Source: Lachnospiraceae bacterium XBD2001
GTDB lineage: Bacteria; Bacillota; Clostridia; Lachnospirales; Lachnospiraceae
Length of the DNA: 64,000 nt
Direction of reading: 5' to 3'
Assembly (NCBI GenBank): GCA_900116395.1
Contig: FPAN01000008.1
Coordinates: 1 to 64,000 of the forward strand
In this document: positions 37,287-48,500 of the stretch, in pieces
Numbering within the stretch: position 1 is the first letter of the stretch
Layout of the letters: every line of letters begins with the position of its first letter
Position numbers and translations under genes: made by a program
The notes under the pieces: generated by a model
The model's input: the letters and a program-made list of their open reading frames with translations, nothing else
Databases searched by the model: none
What the model was told of the DNA's origin: nothing

Positions 37287-38960
37287 TTACGGGTGTTCCT
37301 CTACCCATCGACGGAATTCCTTCAGTGGAAGCGGCTTGGAATACAAAAATCCCTGGAAACTGGTGACATGGAACCGCTGGCGGATGAAGTCTGCTAATTC
37401 CGCATCCTCAATACCTTCCACACAAACCGTTGCGCCAATCTCGTCAGCACACTCCGTAATAGCCTTCAGCATAATCTCCTTAGAATGGGTGATTTGAATA
37501 TCCTCGATAAACGTACGGTCAATCTTGATCTGGTTCGTCGGCAAATCAAACATCAACTCCAAAGCCGAATAGCCCGTTCCAAAATCATCCAGCGAAGTAC
37601 GAATACCCAGAGACTGCATGAATAACATCCGATCCCGCAGGATTTTTCGGTCCAATAACCGGCAGCGTTCCGTAATCTCTAAGCGCAGATTCTCCGTCGG
37701 GAATCCACTCTTTTCAATGGCATAACGAAGACGGTCATCGAAGTCCTCCCGCTCCAACTGCGGATAGGCCAGATTCACATTCAAGGTGAATCCCGGAATC
37801 TCCCGAACGAACTCCTTGGCATCTTCCATGGCATGGAGCAGAATCCACTGTCCTAGGTCAGAGAAAACGGAATCTTTTTCCAGCCACTCTACGAAGACAT
37901 CCGGCGGTACAACACGATCATCCTCGTCCGCCCAGCGAATCAACGCCTCCATACCGCAGACTTTGCCGGAATCCGCCTCCACAATGGGCTGGTATACCAG
38001 GAAGAATCCCTGGCAGGCATTGGCTACGCTCTCCCGAATCTGGGATAAGATGTCGAAAGTCTTCCGGTTCTCCTTCAGTTCGTTGCGGTCAAACTCGTAG
38101 AAATCATAACGGTTCATATGCTTTGCCAGTTTCAGGGAATGCATGGCGCTGGTATACACCGCACTTACATCATGATCCTCCGGAAGGGTCTGAATGGCGC
38201 CACCGTAGATATCAATGACCACCTTCTCCCCATCTACGAAGAAGTTCTCCTTGAGAGCCTGACGGCATTGTAAAAACAACTCCCGACCTCGCTCCGGAAC
38301 AGTGCTGTCCCCACTCCAAAGTCCTGCAAACTTGGTTCCTTCCAGGCTATAGAATTGTCCGCCTTCTCTTCTCGCCGTTAAGACTTCCGCAACTTTGTGG
38401 AGGATTTCATTCCCCTTGGCATAGCCATATCGATTGTTAATGGAGATAAAATCCCGAATACCGAGAAACATCAGATAAAACGGCTCATTGTTCTGCATAT
38501 GCACCGCCATATCCTGCTGCATGGTGCGCCCGGTATGAAGACCGGTAACCGGGTCCACTAAGTTATTGAGCTCATGATTGATAATCATTCCGCAGAAGAA
38601 CTCCGGTTTGCCCTTCTCATCCCGGAAAAAGGTAGCATCTGTGGAACAGGTAACATATCGGTTCTTGGTGGTTAATACGCGATAAGGAACCCGCATCATA
38701 TTGGTATCGCCTTCCAACATGGCAATGGCTTCCGCGTGGTAGAATTTCAAATCATCCGGGTGAATTCTAGCTTCAAAAGCTTCCAATGCACCTTCGGAAT
38801 TCTTGTAATACTTTTGGAGTCCCAGTGCCTCGACCGCGGCATCGGAATAATAGACTTCGTCGCTGAGATAGTCAGCATAAAAAGGGTACCTGCCCTCTGC
38901 TGCGCTGGCAAATACCTCAAAGACATTCTTGAAATATTTAATCTTGAGTTCATCCTTCAT
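37287..38960 (-). CDS. PAS-GGDEF-EAL protein, likely c-di-GMP phosphodiesterase
   Basis: The 557-residue protein has no membrane segment. It has a PAS-like sensor (about 20-125), a GGDEF fold with the motif replaced by EGTKF, and an EAL domain (about 310-550) with GMEALIRW, NVNLAY, LEITER, LDDFGTGYS, IKIDRTF, VEGIED and FQGFLYSKPLP. It should be a soluble phosphodiesterase. The ATG follows GGAGGGAG. It is upstream of the amidase by 54 bases and may head that operon, which would link c-di-GMP turnover to wall remodelling by position only. Confidence 0.9.
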   Translation of the reverse strand: MKDELKIKYFKNVFEVFASAAEGRYPFYADYLSDEVYYSDAAVEALGLQKYYKNSEGALEAFEARIHPDDLKFYHAEAIAMLEGDTNMMRVPYRVLTTKNRYVTCSTDATFFRDEKGKPEFFCGMIINHELNNLVDPVTGLHTGRTMQQDMAVHMQNNEPFYLMFLGIRDFISINNRYGYAKGNEILHKVAEVLTARREGGQFYSLEGTKFAGLWSGDSTVPERGRELFLQCRQALKENFFVDGEKVVIDIYGGAIQTLPEDHDVSAVYTSAMHSLKLAKHMNRYDFYEFDRNELKENRKTFDILSQIRESVANACQGFFLVYQPIVEADSGKVCGMEALIRWADEDDRVVPPDVFVEWLEKDSVFSDLGQWILLHAMEDAKEFVREIPGFTLNVNLAYPQLEREDFDDRLRYAIEKSGFPTENLRLEITERCRLLDRKILRDRMLFMQSLGIRTSLDDFGTGYSALELMFDLPTNQIKIDRTFIEDIQITHSKEIMLKAITECADEIGATVCVEGIEDAELADFIRQRFHVTSFQGFLYSKPLPLKEFRRWVEEHP

Positions 38961-39023
38961 CGCTTAACTCCCTCCATCATGGCCCCCAACTAAGCGAAAA
39001 CAAACTCTCTATATAAATTATAG

Positions 39024-39060
39024 CAAAAAAAAAGCGAAGTGCAATATCTGCACTTCGCTT
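39024..39060 (-). terminator. Terminator after the two small membrane protein genes
   Basis: On the minus strand AAGCGAAGTGCA pairs perfectly with TGCACTTCGCTT (39032-39043 with 39049-39060) and is followed by nine Ts. Confidence 0.92.
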
Positions 39061-39065
39061 CTACA

Positions 39066-39272
39066 TCAAGCCTTATGGCCATCCGGATTGGATGATTCCG
39101 GCTCAATTCCGGCCGCTTTCATCTCTTCCTCTAAGCCCTTCTCAATCTTGCGCATCTTCCGATAGCGTACGATGAAAAACACAATAACCGCAATCAGAAA
39201 AATCAGAGCAAGAATTGATTTGACATCAATCCAGGCAGATGTATGGCTAATGATAAAATCCAATCCATCCAT
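39066..39272 (-). CDS. Small single-span membrane protein (68 aa)
   Basis: The 68-residue product has a short N-terminal region ending in AWIDVKS, one membrane helix (about residues 20-36, ILALIFLIAVIVFFIV) and a basic then acidic cytosolic tail (RYRKMRKIEKGLEEEM). GAGGAGTAG directly upstream supports the ATG; the GGAG overlaps the stop region of the preceding 47-residue gene. It is the last gene before a strong terminator and lies downstream of the giant adhesin. No family recognised. Confidence 0.7.
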   Translation of the reverse strand: MDGLDFIISHTSAWIDVKSILALIFLIAVIVFFIVRYRKMRKIEKGLEEEMKAAGIEPESSNPDGHKA

Positions 39273-39275
39273 ATG

Positions 39276-39419
39276 CTACTCCTCCTCAGCATCCTTATTG
39301 CGCTTATACTGCTTGTAACAATGAACTCCTACAATAACTACAATAACCACGATGACAAACAGCGATGGAATATCGTAAAAATCCCATCCAAGACTGTTCT
39401 CAAACTCATACAATTTCAT
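39276..39419 (-). CDS. Small single-span membrane protein (47 aa)
   Basis: This short frame starts MKLYEFENSLGWDFYDIPSL, has one valine/isoleucine-rich membrane helix (about residues 20-31) and ends YKQYKRNKDAEEE. The layout (tryptophan-aspartate near the membrane, one helix, basic patch, acidic end) parallels that of the 68-residue neighbour three bases downstream, so they look like distant relatives or partners. A GGGGGAA ribosome site is present, about 12 bases from the ATG, which is long. The tight spacing supports a two-gene unit behind the giant adhesin. No family recognised. Confidence 0.55.
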   Translation of the reverse strand: MKLYEFENSLGWDFYDIPSLFVIVVIVVIVGVHCYKQYKRNKDAEEE

Positions 39420-39449
39420 AATCATATGGCGTTCCCCCTCTTAGGAATC

Positions 39450-39473
39450 CCGGTGCCACCGAAGCGGCACCGG
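39450..39473 (-). promoter_or_regulatory. GC-rich hairpin between giant adhesin and small membrane proteins
   Basis: CCGGTGCC and GGCACCGG form a perfect eight-base stem with an eight-base loop in the 100-base gap 39420-39519. There is no T-run on the minus strand, so it may be a stability or processing element and not a terminator. Confidence 0.5.
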
Positions 39474-39519
39474 ATAACTTCATGAATGGTGTTACTATTA
39501 CTATTTCATTATAACTGTC

Positions 39520-42500
39520 TTATGAGCGCTTTCCAAGTTGCTTTTCGTAATCCTGAATCTTCAGCTGGTGCTTCTTCATACTCTTTGCATATGCGCTAAG
39601 CGTAATTGCAGAAGCAATCAGTAATAAGAAGTACAGGATATTGAACATAATACCCAATCCGTTATTTGCAAGAGGTGTTTCCATATCATCAATGGCTACT
39701 AAGCTAATATCGCCGTTGTCACCAACATTGATTCTAGCCTGTGGAGCTGCAACATCTTCTACTGCTACCAGGTTACCGGCATCACCGGCTCCTGCTCCTG
39801 CTGTAGTTACGTCTGCTCCAGGGTTATCTCCACCTGCGCCTCCGGTCGGATCCGTCGGTGTGGTCGGTGTGGTCGGTGTGGTCGGCGTGGTCGGTGTAGT
39901 CGGTGTTGCCGGTGTTGCAGGAATTGCACTGTAGATAACAGTGAGTTCAATATCCTGTGCCGGCATTCCGCCTTCCGGACTTGCGATACTTGCTACGCTC
40001 GGTGTATATCCTGCCACTGCCGGGCTTAAGATTGTGAAGGTATCACCAATCTTGTAGGTTCCTACGTAATCAGGATATACGGTGACTCCTACGGTATTAA
40101 CGAAGTGAATGGTGACATTGAAGTTCTGGTCTACCGGTACATCCACATCGATGTTATCCGTCGGATCACTCGGATCACTGTTGTTATCGTCTCCACTGGT
40201 CTCTACCTTCGCATTGTTACGAACGTATCCGGTGACTGCATCAGCTGCAGTTACGGTATATACTGCGTTGTAATCTGCGGAAGTGCTTCTTGCTGCCAGT
40301 GTTCCGATGGTCCAGCTGTCGCCGGTTAAGTCATCGGTTACTACCACGTTATTCAAGTCTACGTTACCGTTATTGATTGCATTGATGGTGTAAGTAAGCT
40401 CATCACCAACCTTCACGGTGACGGTATCTCCAGGTGCTACGCTTACGCCGTTGACTGCGCTGAGTCTCTTAGCAACTGTGATATTCGCATCTTCCGTTGC
40501 AATCGGTGCACTTCCTTCGGTATCGCTGAAGGTCTTGTTCACATCCGGGAAGTTCACGGTTACGGTGTTCTCATATACGCCTGCTACAATGTCTGCAGAG
40601 GTAATGGTGTAGGTTGCATGTGCAACAACCTGTTCGCCAGGAGCTACATTGTTGAAGGTATCCTGATCTAAGGTTACACCGGCCTGCTCTGTTAAGACAA
40701 TGTTCTGAGCGGTGTCATAAATGTTCGTTACGGTAATGGTGTAGGTAACTACGTCACCTTCATCATATACTACGGTTGCATCATCGATGATCTTATCCAC
40801 AACCTTTTCCGGATCGAATCCGTCACCACTGTCGGTTACGGTTAATACTCCTGCGCTTGTGGTGATGTTATAGTTGCTTGCTAAGGTCGCGCCGGTCAGC
40901 TGGTAAGTGAAGTCGTTATTCTTGGTTCCTACGTAAGTAATGCTGGTCTTGTTGTAAGTTGCGCCTTCACCGTCTGCCCATCCGTCACCACCGACAACAA
41001 TCTCTGCATCGGTAATGGTATGTGGCTGACCGTCATATACGTAAGTCTTATCCGGAGAAGTTAAGGTTACATCTCTCTTGGTAATGGTCAATGCACCGTT
41101 TACGGTATGGATTGCGAAGCTTTCGGTTACATCGTTACCATCCACATCAACTACCTTCGGCTCACCTACAACATTGACCGGAATCGGTGTATCTGTTGCA
41201 TTGGTGCCGTTTGCACTAGCGCTAAGACCGGTAATGGTGTAAATATTGCCGTCGATGGTCTTCTGGATACCGGCTACCGTTGCATCCTCGTCAACGCCCT
41301 CTTTCCATCCACTGATTTCATAAGTATTACCGTCATACTTGGTGCTATCACTCAGAGCGGTTACGGTAATATTGTAATCCGGATTGGTAATTCCACGGTT
41401 TACAACGTTCAAGGTTCCATTCTGCGTCGTAATGGTGTAGTTGGAAGCCAATGCACCATTTACCAGTGTGTAATCGAAGGTATTTTCTACACTTCCTAAT
41501 CTTACACGTCCACCGGTGAAGGTGTAGGTTGCATTTTCCTCGCCTACGAATGCTCCGCTGGTTACAGAAGCTTCATCCAGTCGATATACGTTACCGTTGT
41601 ACTCTCTCTCGCCGCTTGCGGAGGTAATGGTCAATGCCACCGGAGTAATCTCCAAACGACCCATCACGGTTCCAATCGGTTTGAACTGCTTAGTTACATC
41701 TAGACCCTTTGCATCTCGGATGCGATAGGTTCCGGTGTATGCGGTATTCTTAGAGTCTGTAACGTTGGTTCCGGTTGCACCTACGGTTAATTCCGTAACA
41801 TCTACGTAGTAGGTCTTGCCGTTATTGGTAAATGCAATCTTTCCATCCACTTCATTCTTCCATCCGCTGACAGACTGCTGTGTTCCGTTGTAGGTTCCGC
41901 CGCCGCTGTTAGCAACGATGGTGGTGGACTCTAACAGGTCGGAAGGATCTCTTGCGATGACTGCCAACTGTCCAAATACGGTTTCGTAAGTGTAGTTGCC
42001 TGCCTTCGCACCGGTCATGGATGCTACTTCGAAGTAGTTGCTGGTGGTCTCTCCTACATCGGTTACACTTGGGAATCCGTTGTAAGTAAATACCACGTCA
42101 TTCTGATCCTGGTTCAGTACGCCATCTACTGTTACCGTTGCTAAGCGATGTGCATCGCCGTCGTAAACAATTGCGGTATCGGATGCGGATGTAATGGTAA
42201 TCATCTTCGGTGTTACCGTTGCTGTTCCGTCACCTAAGTTGATATGGAACTGGTTGGTTACATCATTGCCACGGTTGGTAATGGTGATATCACCCACCTC
42301 CCAATCATAGTGATCAACGCCGACGCTGGTCTGTCGTGCCGTTACCTTATCCCTCGGAACGCTGATGACGAAGGTCTCTTCGTTGCCGTCTGCAGTTGTC
42401 AAGGTAAAGCTGCTCTCCACGTTGTTGGTATCTGTTATGTAATTTGCTACCCAGTTACCGAAGGTTGTCTTGGTAGTTTCTCCGTTAACGGTATATCCGC

Positions 42501-45500
42501 TTACTACTAATTCAGATCCGTCATATACCTTCTCGGTCTGTACACCGTCGCTTGCTAACAATCCGGCGATGTTAATGTCATACTGAATTTCTGTATTTTC
42601 CGTTACAACCAGCTTGCCTGCGGTTGCAGTTACGGTGTAGTTGTTCGGGTTGGTTCCTTCTGTGAAGGTCCATCCGGTGATTGCATATGGGCTCTCACCG
42701 ATTAAGGTTCTGCTGCCGCTGAAGGTTACATTAGCAATTCCGTCACTTCCGTAGAAGTTACCGCCAATCGTTACGTTGGCCATGGTCGGTACCAATGCGT
42801 CTCCGTTGTACAGCTTCGTAATCTCAGTATCGCCGGTAATGGTAATCTGGCTTGGAACCACTGCTACGGTTCCGTTATTAACCGTTACTGCGAACTGTGC
42901 GGATACATCGTTGCCGCGTTCTGCTGCGTCATAGACTACCGGTGTTCCGGATGCTACAACGGTGTTCTCTCCTACGTCAGTCTGACTACCGTATGCGGTT
43001 AATCCAGCCACGTAGTAGGTTCTTCCGCCTGCCTCTACCGGAATTCGATCGGTCTTCTCATTCTGTCCTTCAAAGGTCTCTACTACTACTGCATTACCGT
43101 TGTAGATGTTTCCGATGCTGCTCTTGGCAGTTACGGATACTTGGTACTGTGCATCACGGTTGGTTACTACCAGGTTGCCATAAGTGCTGGAAATGCTGTA
43201 GTTCTTTAAGTTCGTTCCCGGATTTGCATGGATTGCAAATGCGTTCGGAGTAGAACCAACAATGGTCTGGCTTCCGCTGAAGGTGTAGGTTGCGCCTTCA
43301 CCCTCTACCCATCCGGTCTCTGTCTCTAATGCGGCAGTGCCATTTACTAATGCTGTTCCGTCATACTCTTTTGTCAATGTCTGAGACTTCAAGGTCAGAG
43401 GCTTCTTTGCAATTTTGATTGCTCCGGTTAAACGGGTGATTGCAAACTGTGAGGTTACATCTACGCGGTTTGCATCACGAACAATTGCATCACCGGTTAC
43501 GTTGGTTTCGGTTGTTCCGGCATCGGTTCTGGATGCGGATACGCTAAGTCCCTCGATGGTATAGGTTGCGCCATCAAATGTAAGGGTATCAGCGCTATAA
43601 GTATTTACGGTTACCGGTGTGCCGCTGTAGGTTGCTTCTGCACTTCCTGCGGTTACGGTAATCTCGTAAGCTGCTTCACGGTTGGTAACAACCAAGTCAC
43701 CTTCCACCACTTTGATATCGTAATTATCTTTTACGGAATTCAAAATGTCATAGGCGATCTTGTTCTTGGAAGAACCTACATACAGCTGGCTTCCGGTTGC
43801 ACGGATATTGGTAATATCCGTTGTATTTCCATCAATCAGGCCGACGGTTGTTACCTCGTCGTTGGTCAATGCGCTACCGTTGTATTCGCGGGTTGCGTTT
43901 CCGGATGTGATGGTCACCGTTCTCTGGTTAATGGTCAGTTTTCCCGATACGGTGGTGATTGCAAAGTTGCTCGTAACATCATTGTTGTCCTCATCCAATA
44001 CCGTTGGAGCTGCGGAAGTAACAAGGTTCACGGTCTGTGTACCTGCGATGGTACGTGTTGCGGTTGCACTATATCCTGTGATGCGATAGTTATGTCCGCC
44101 GAATGTAACAACTACGTTACCGTCTTCGTCTACTGTGGTTCCTTCTGCAAATCCGCTAACCTCATGCTCTTCTCCGTCATAGGTGAAGGTTCCGCTGGCT
44201 GCGGTAAGGGTTACGGCATGTCGCTCATCACCGGTTAATTCCGTTACGGTCAAGGTTCCGAAGTGAGTCTCTACAATGTAGTTCGCCTGGATGGTCTTGC
44301 CGTTGTCTGCGATGGTAAACGCATTCTCTGCAGTTCCAGGAATGACACGGCTTCCGGAGAACAGATAGGTAAATTCTTCACCTTCTGCATATCCGTCACC
44401 ACCAATGATAATTCCATCATGCTTCGTTAACGGATTACCGTCATATGCCTTGGTGTCACTTGCGGAAGTAATGCTAATGTTTCTCTTATTAATGGTTAAG
44501 GTTCCAGGTACAACGGTAACATCGAACTGGTCAGTAACATCGCTGCCGGTTGCACTGGTTACCTTCAAGGTTCCGGTAACTGTGGTAGTCTTGGAATCTG
44601 CTACATTGGTTCCGGTTGCACTTGCTGTATAACCACTAATCTCATAAGTTGCACCGCCTACTGTTACGGTTACGACGCCGTCTTCTTCGCCAACGAATCC
44701 GCTGACGGTCTTCTCGGTTCCGTCATAGGTATAGGTAGCGCTGTTGGCGGTAATGGTTGCCTTCAACAGGTTGTCGGTTGCTCTTGGTGTAATACTTAAG
44801 GTTCCGTATGCGGTTGTAATGTTGTAGTTACCTGCCTTGGTGTTGTCATTCAATGTGTAGGTAAAATCATTTGCAACGCTGGTATTCGGATCGGTGGTCG
44901 TACCGGTTACATCATAGGTTGCACCTTCGCCGGTTGCCCATCCGTCGCCACCTACGGTTACGGTGTCATTGGTTAATGCAGTTCCGTCATACGGCTTGGA
45001 ATCCGTTGCGGAAGTTAAGGTTACACTTCTCTGGGCAACCGTTGCACTACCACCTTCTAAGGTAATTGCGAACTGGTTGGTAACATCCGTTCCACCTTCT
45101 GTGATGGTCACATCGGATACCTGCCAGTCATAAGTATCGGTACCTGCATCGGTACGGCTTGCCGTAATCTTAGACTTCGGAATGCTGATGGTGAAGGTCT
45201 TCTCTTCGCCGCCTGCGCTCAAGGTGAAGGTTCCGGTTGCATTCTCGGTATTGGTAAAGGTATTGGCGATCCAGTTACCGAAGGTGGTACGGATATCCAC
45301 ACCGTTTACGCTGTAGCCTTCTACGTTCAAAGCACTTCCGTCATAGGTCTTGCTGCCGGTATTACCGGTTACGGTAATCTCATACTTCAATGCGTCATTG
45401 ACGGTTACCTCTAAGGTGCTTCCGGTTGCAGTGATGTCATAGTTGGTTGCAAGGTCAGTGCCTGCCTTGGCTGCATAGGTGAAGCTGTAGCCGCTCTGTC

Positions 45501-48500
45501 CTACTAAGGTCTGGCTGCCGCTGAACTGATAGATGACGCCTTCGCCGGCTGCCCATCCGTCACCGCCAACAACAACATCTGCCTCGGTCGGTTCTAATGC
45601 AGTTCCGTCATATACCTTGCTCAGTGGCTGTCCCGTTAAGGTGACACTGCGCTTGGTTACGGTCATGGTTCCGTTAACCGGAACGATGGTGAAGTTCTCG
45701 GTTACATCACGGTTGGATGCATCGTATACTCTGACGCCTTCGCCGGTTAATGCGTTGGTGTAGGTACCTGCATTCTTACCTTCTGCCTTGGCAGAGTATC
45801 CGCTGATGTAGTATGTTGCTCCATTATAAGTAGCTGCGATTCTACCGTCACTCTGTAAATTTTCAATGGCGTTGGTCACGGTCTGAATCGTTCCATCGTA
45901 CTGTCTGTTAAAGTTCGATGCAGTAACGGTTAATTCGTAAGCACCTTGTGCACTGTTAATTACTAAAGCACCTGCCACCTTGGTAATGACGTAGTTGTCT
46001 GCCTTGGTATTGGCCTGCAAGGTGTAGTTGAAGGTATTGCGCTTATTATCTCCGGCGTAGATTGCCTGGCCGTCTTCATAAGTGAAGCTGTAAGCTGCAA
46101 CGCCTTCACCGGATACGAATCCGTTGCCGTTATCATCGTATGCGGTAACAGTCTCAATGGACTCTGCAGTTACGGCGCTACCATCGTATGCTTTGCTTGC
46201 GCTTGCAGAAGTAATGGTAACGTTACGTTTCTTAATGTTTAAGGTTCCCGGAGTTGCTTCTACTGCGAACTCGTTGGTAACCTCTGTTCCATTTGCGTCA
46301 TAGACTTTGACACCGTTGGTATCGATGGTAGAGATATAGTCACCTGCATCGGTTCCCGTAGCAACTGCAGTTGCACCGACTACATAATAGGTGGTGTTCA
46401 CGCCGCCGATATTTACGGTTGCCTCTACTGCGGTCACGTCCTCGCCACCGATGGTGCGTGTGGTCTCAGTGGTAAAACCGGTCACTTCCTGGGCTGCGCC
46501 ATTGTAGTATACGCTACCACCGTTTGCGGTAATGGTAAGCTTCAGTGCGTGAGCATTGGTCTTAACAACCAGGTTGCCCTCGCTCTTGGTAACTGCGTAG
46601 TTATTCTCTTTTGCGGTACCGTCCCATACAAGCTGGATGGTATTCGCCTTCTGTCCCGGATAAGTAATGCTTCCGGTTGCAGTAGCAGTTACAGTCTCAC
46701 CGTTTACAAGTCCATCCACCGTTACGGTATCGTTGGTAAGCGGTGTTCCGTCATATACCTTCTCTGCTCCTGCACTGGTTACGGTAAGCGGAGCCTTGTT
46801 AATTACGAATCTTCCCTGATTTGCAGTTACTGCAAAGAGTGCGGAAGCATCCCTATTGGAAGAATCCTTAATACTAAGGATTTCCGGTGTATAGGTGTAA
46901 GTTCCGGCATCTTTTCCGGTTACTTTGATGCTGTCAGCCTTCACAACGATGCGATAGGTCTCGCTGACACCATTCTCATCGGTAACGGTAAAATCATAAT
47001 TGATGTTGCCGGTGAAGCTGGTGACGATGCGATCGAAGAATCCGTTGTTGGCCTGAAGGTTCAGGTTCGCACTTGCGGTCAATCCGCTATGTTCCTGATT
47101 CTTGCCGTTGTAGGTTGCCTCGCCTTCGGTTCCGTTCAAGGTAATCTGATACTTCAAGGTTGCATCATCTGTTGGATTTACAACAAGCTTGCCACCAACA
47201 ACTGTAATGTTATAGTTGTACGGCACCTTGGCATTGGTATAGGTTGCAGGAGTTGCGGTATAAGTGCTCTGTCCTACCAAGGTCTGGCTTCCGCTTACGG
47301 TCCATGTTGCAACGCCCTTGCCATCTACGGCGTAGATCTTCTGGTCGGAGGTTACGGTCATGGTGACACCGTCTGCGGTCAGCGGTTTGCCGTCATAAGT
47401 CTTCTCTTTATCGGTACCGGTAAATGTAACATCTGCCGGAAGAATGGTTAAGGTTCCTGCACGGTTGAAGGTAGTTGTAGATCCACCTGCTCTTACCGTG
47501 TAGTGTGCTTCAAATCCATAGATACCTGCATTGGTATACTCCGGTAATGTATCGGATCTGGTATCCGGAATCACGGTTCCGTCTGACTCGATACCATGAG
47601 TGATGTAGTACATGCTGACTACATCCAGTCCTGCCGGTGTCTCTAAGTTCAGGCTATGTCCGGTTCCATCGTAGGTAACGGTCTCATTGGTCAGATCTAG
47701 CTTCAGCCAGATTGCATACAGTACCTTATCCTCTGTTACGGTGAAGGTATCGCCGCATGCGTACTCTGCTGTAGTTGCATTGGCATTGGTAGACCATCCA
47801 AGGAAGGTATAGCCTAAGTTCTCAACAACGAAATCTGCTGGGTTGCCTGCTACGGTATAGGTTGCGTTACGCTCTACCGTCTCAGCATCCGGCATGGTCA
47901 CACCACTCTGGATCGTGTCTTCATAAGATACGGTGTAAACCTTCTTGAAGTAGAGCTTCAATACTAAGCTTCCATCCGGCGCAATCTGACCAGACAATAC
48001 GTTTTTCGTATTGTCAGCTTCGAATACATATCCGGCTAAGGTCTTGTCAGTTTCCTTCACTTCAGCGGTATCTGCAGTTCTACCGGAGCGTATCTCCTTT
48101 TGAATCAAGCTGTCATCGCTGCTGTCGATCCACTGAACCTCATAAGCAGTATCAGAATTCGGAATCCACTGAGCGTACAGGATGACACGGTTCTGCTCAT
48201 CCAGAATCGACTGAGATAATGTAATGGAAGAACCAGGTGCATACGGTGTTCCCGTTCCATCCTTCTTGGTATTCCAATTGGTGAACTTGTAACCGGTGCG
48301 GCTAACAACCTTACCATCGGATAAAGTGGTTGGGCTAACGGTTAAGGTTCCGCCGATAACCGTTGTCTGGGATGCCGGCTTGTTCTGTCCACCATTGACA
48401 TCGTAATCCAAGTAAGCACTGTGCTCACGATCACGCTTGGTACCATCTAAGTGGTAAGTCTGATCGTTAAACTGATACTTACAAATATAGAAATCGATGT

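Noticed and set aside
39853-39918. Possible CRISPR-like repeat
   Set aside because: A contiguous 9-base coding repeat without spacers that encodes a Thr-Pro linker.
46549-47451. 300-codon open frame on the plus strand
   Set aside because: It lies wholly inside the giant adhesin gene on the other strand; its length follows from the biased repeat composition and it shows no domain or ribosome site.
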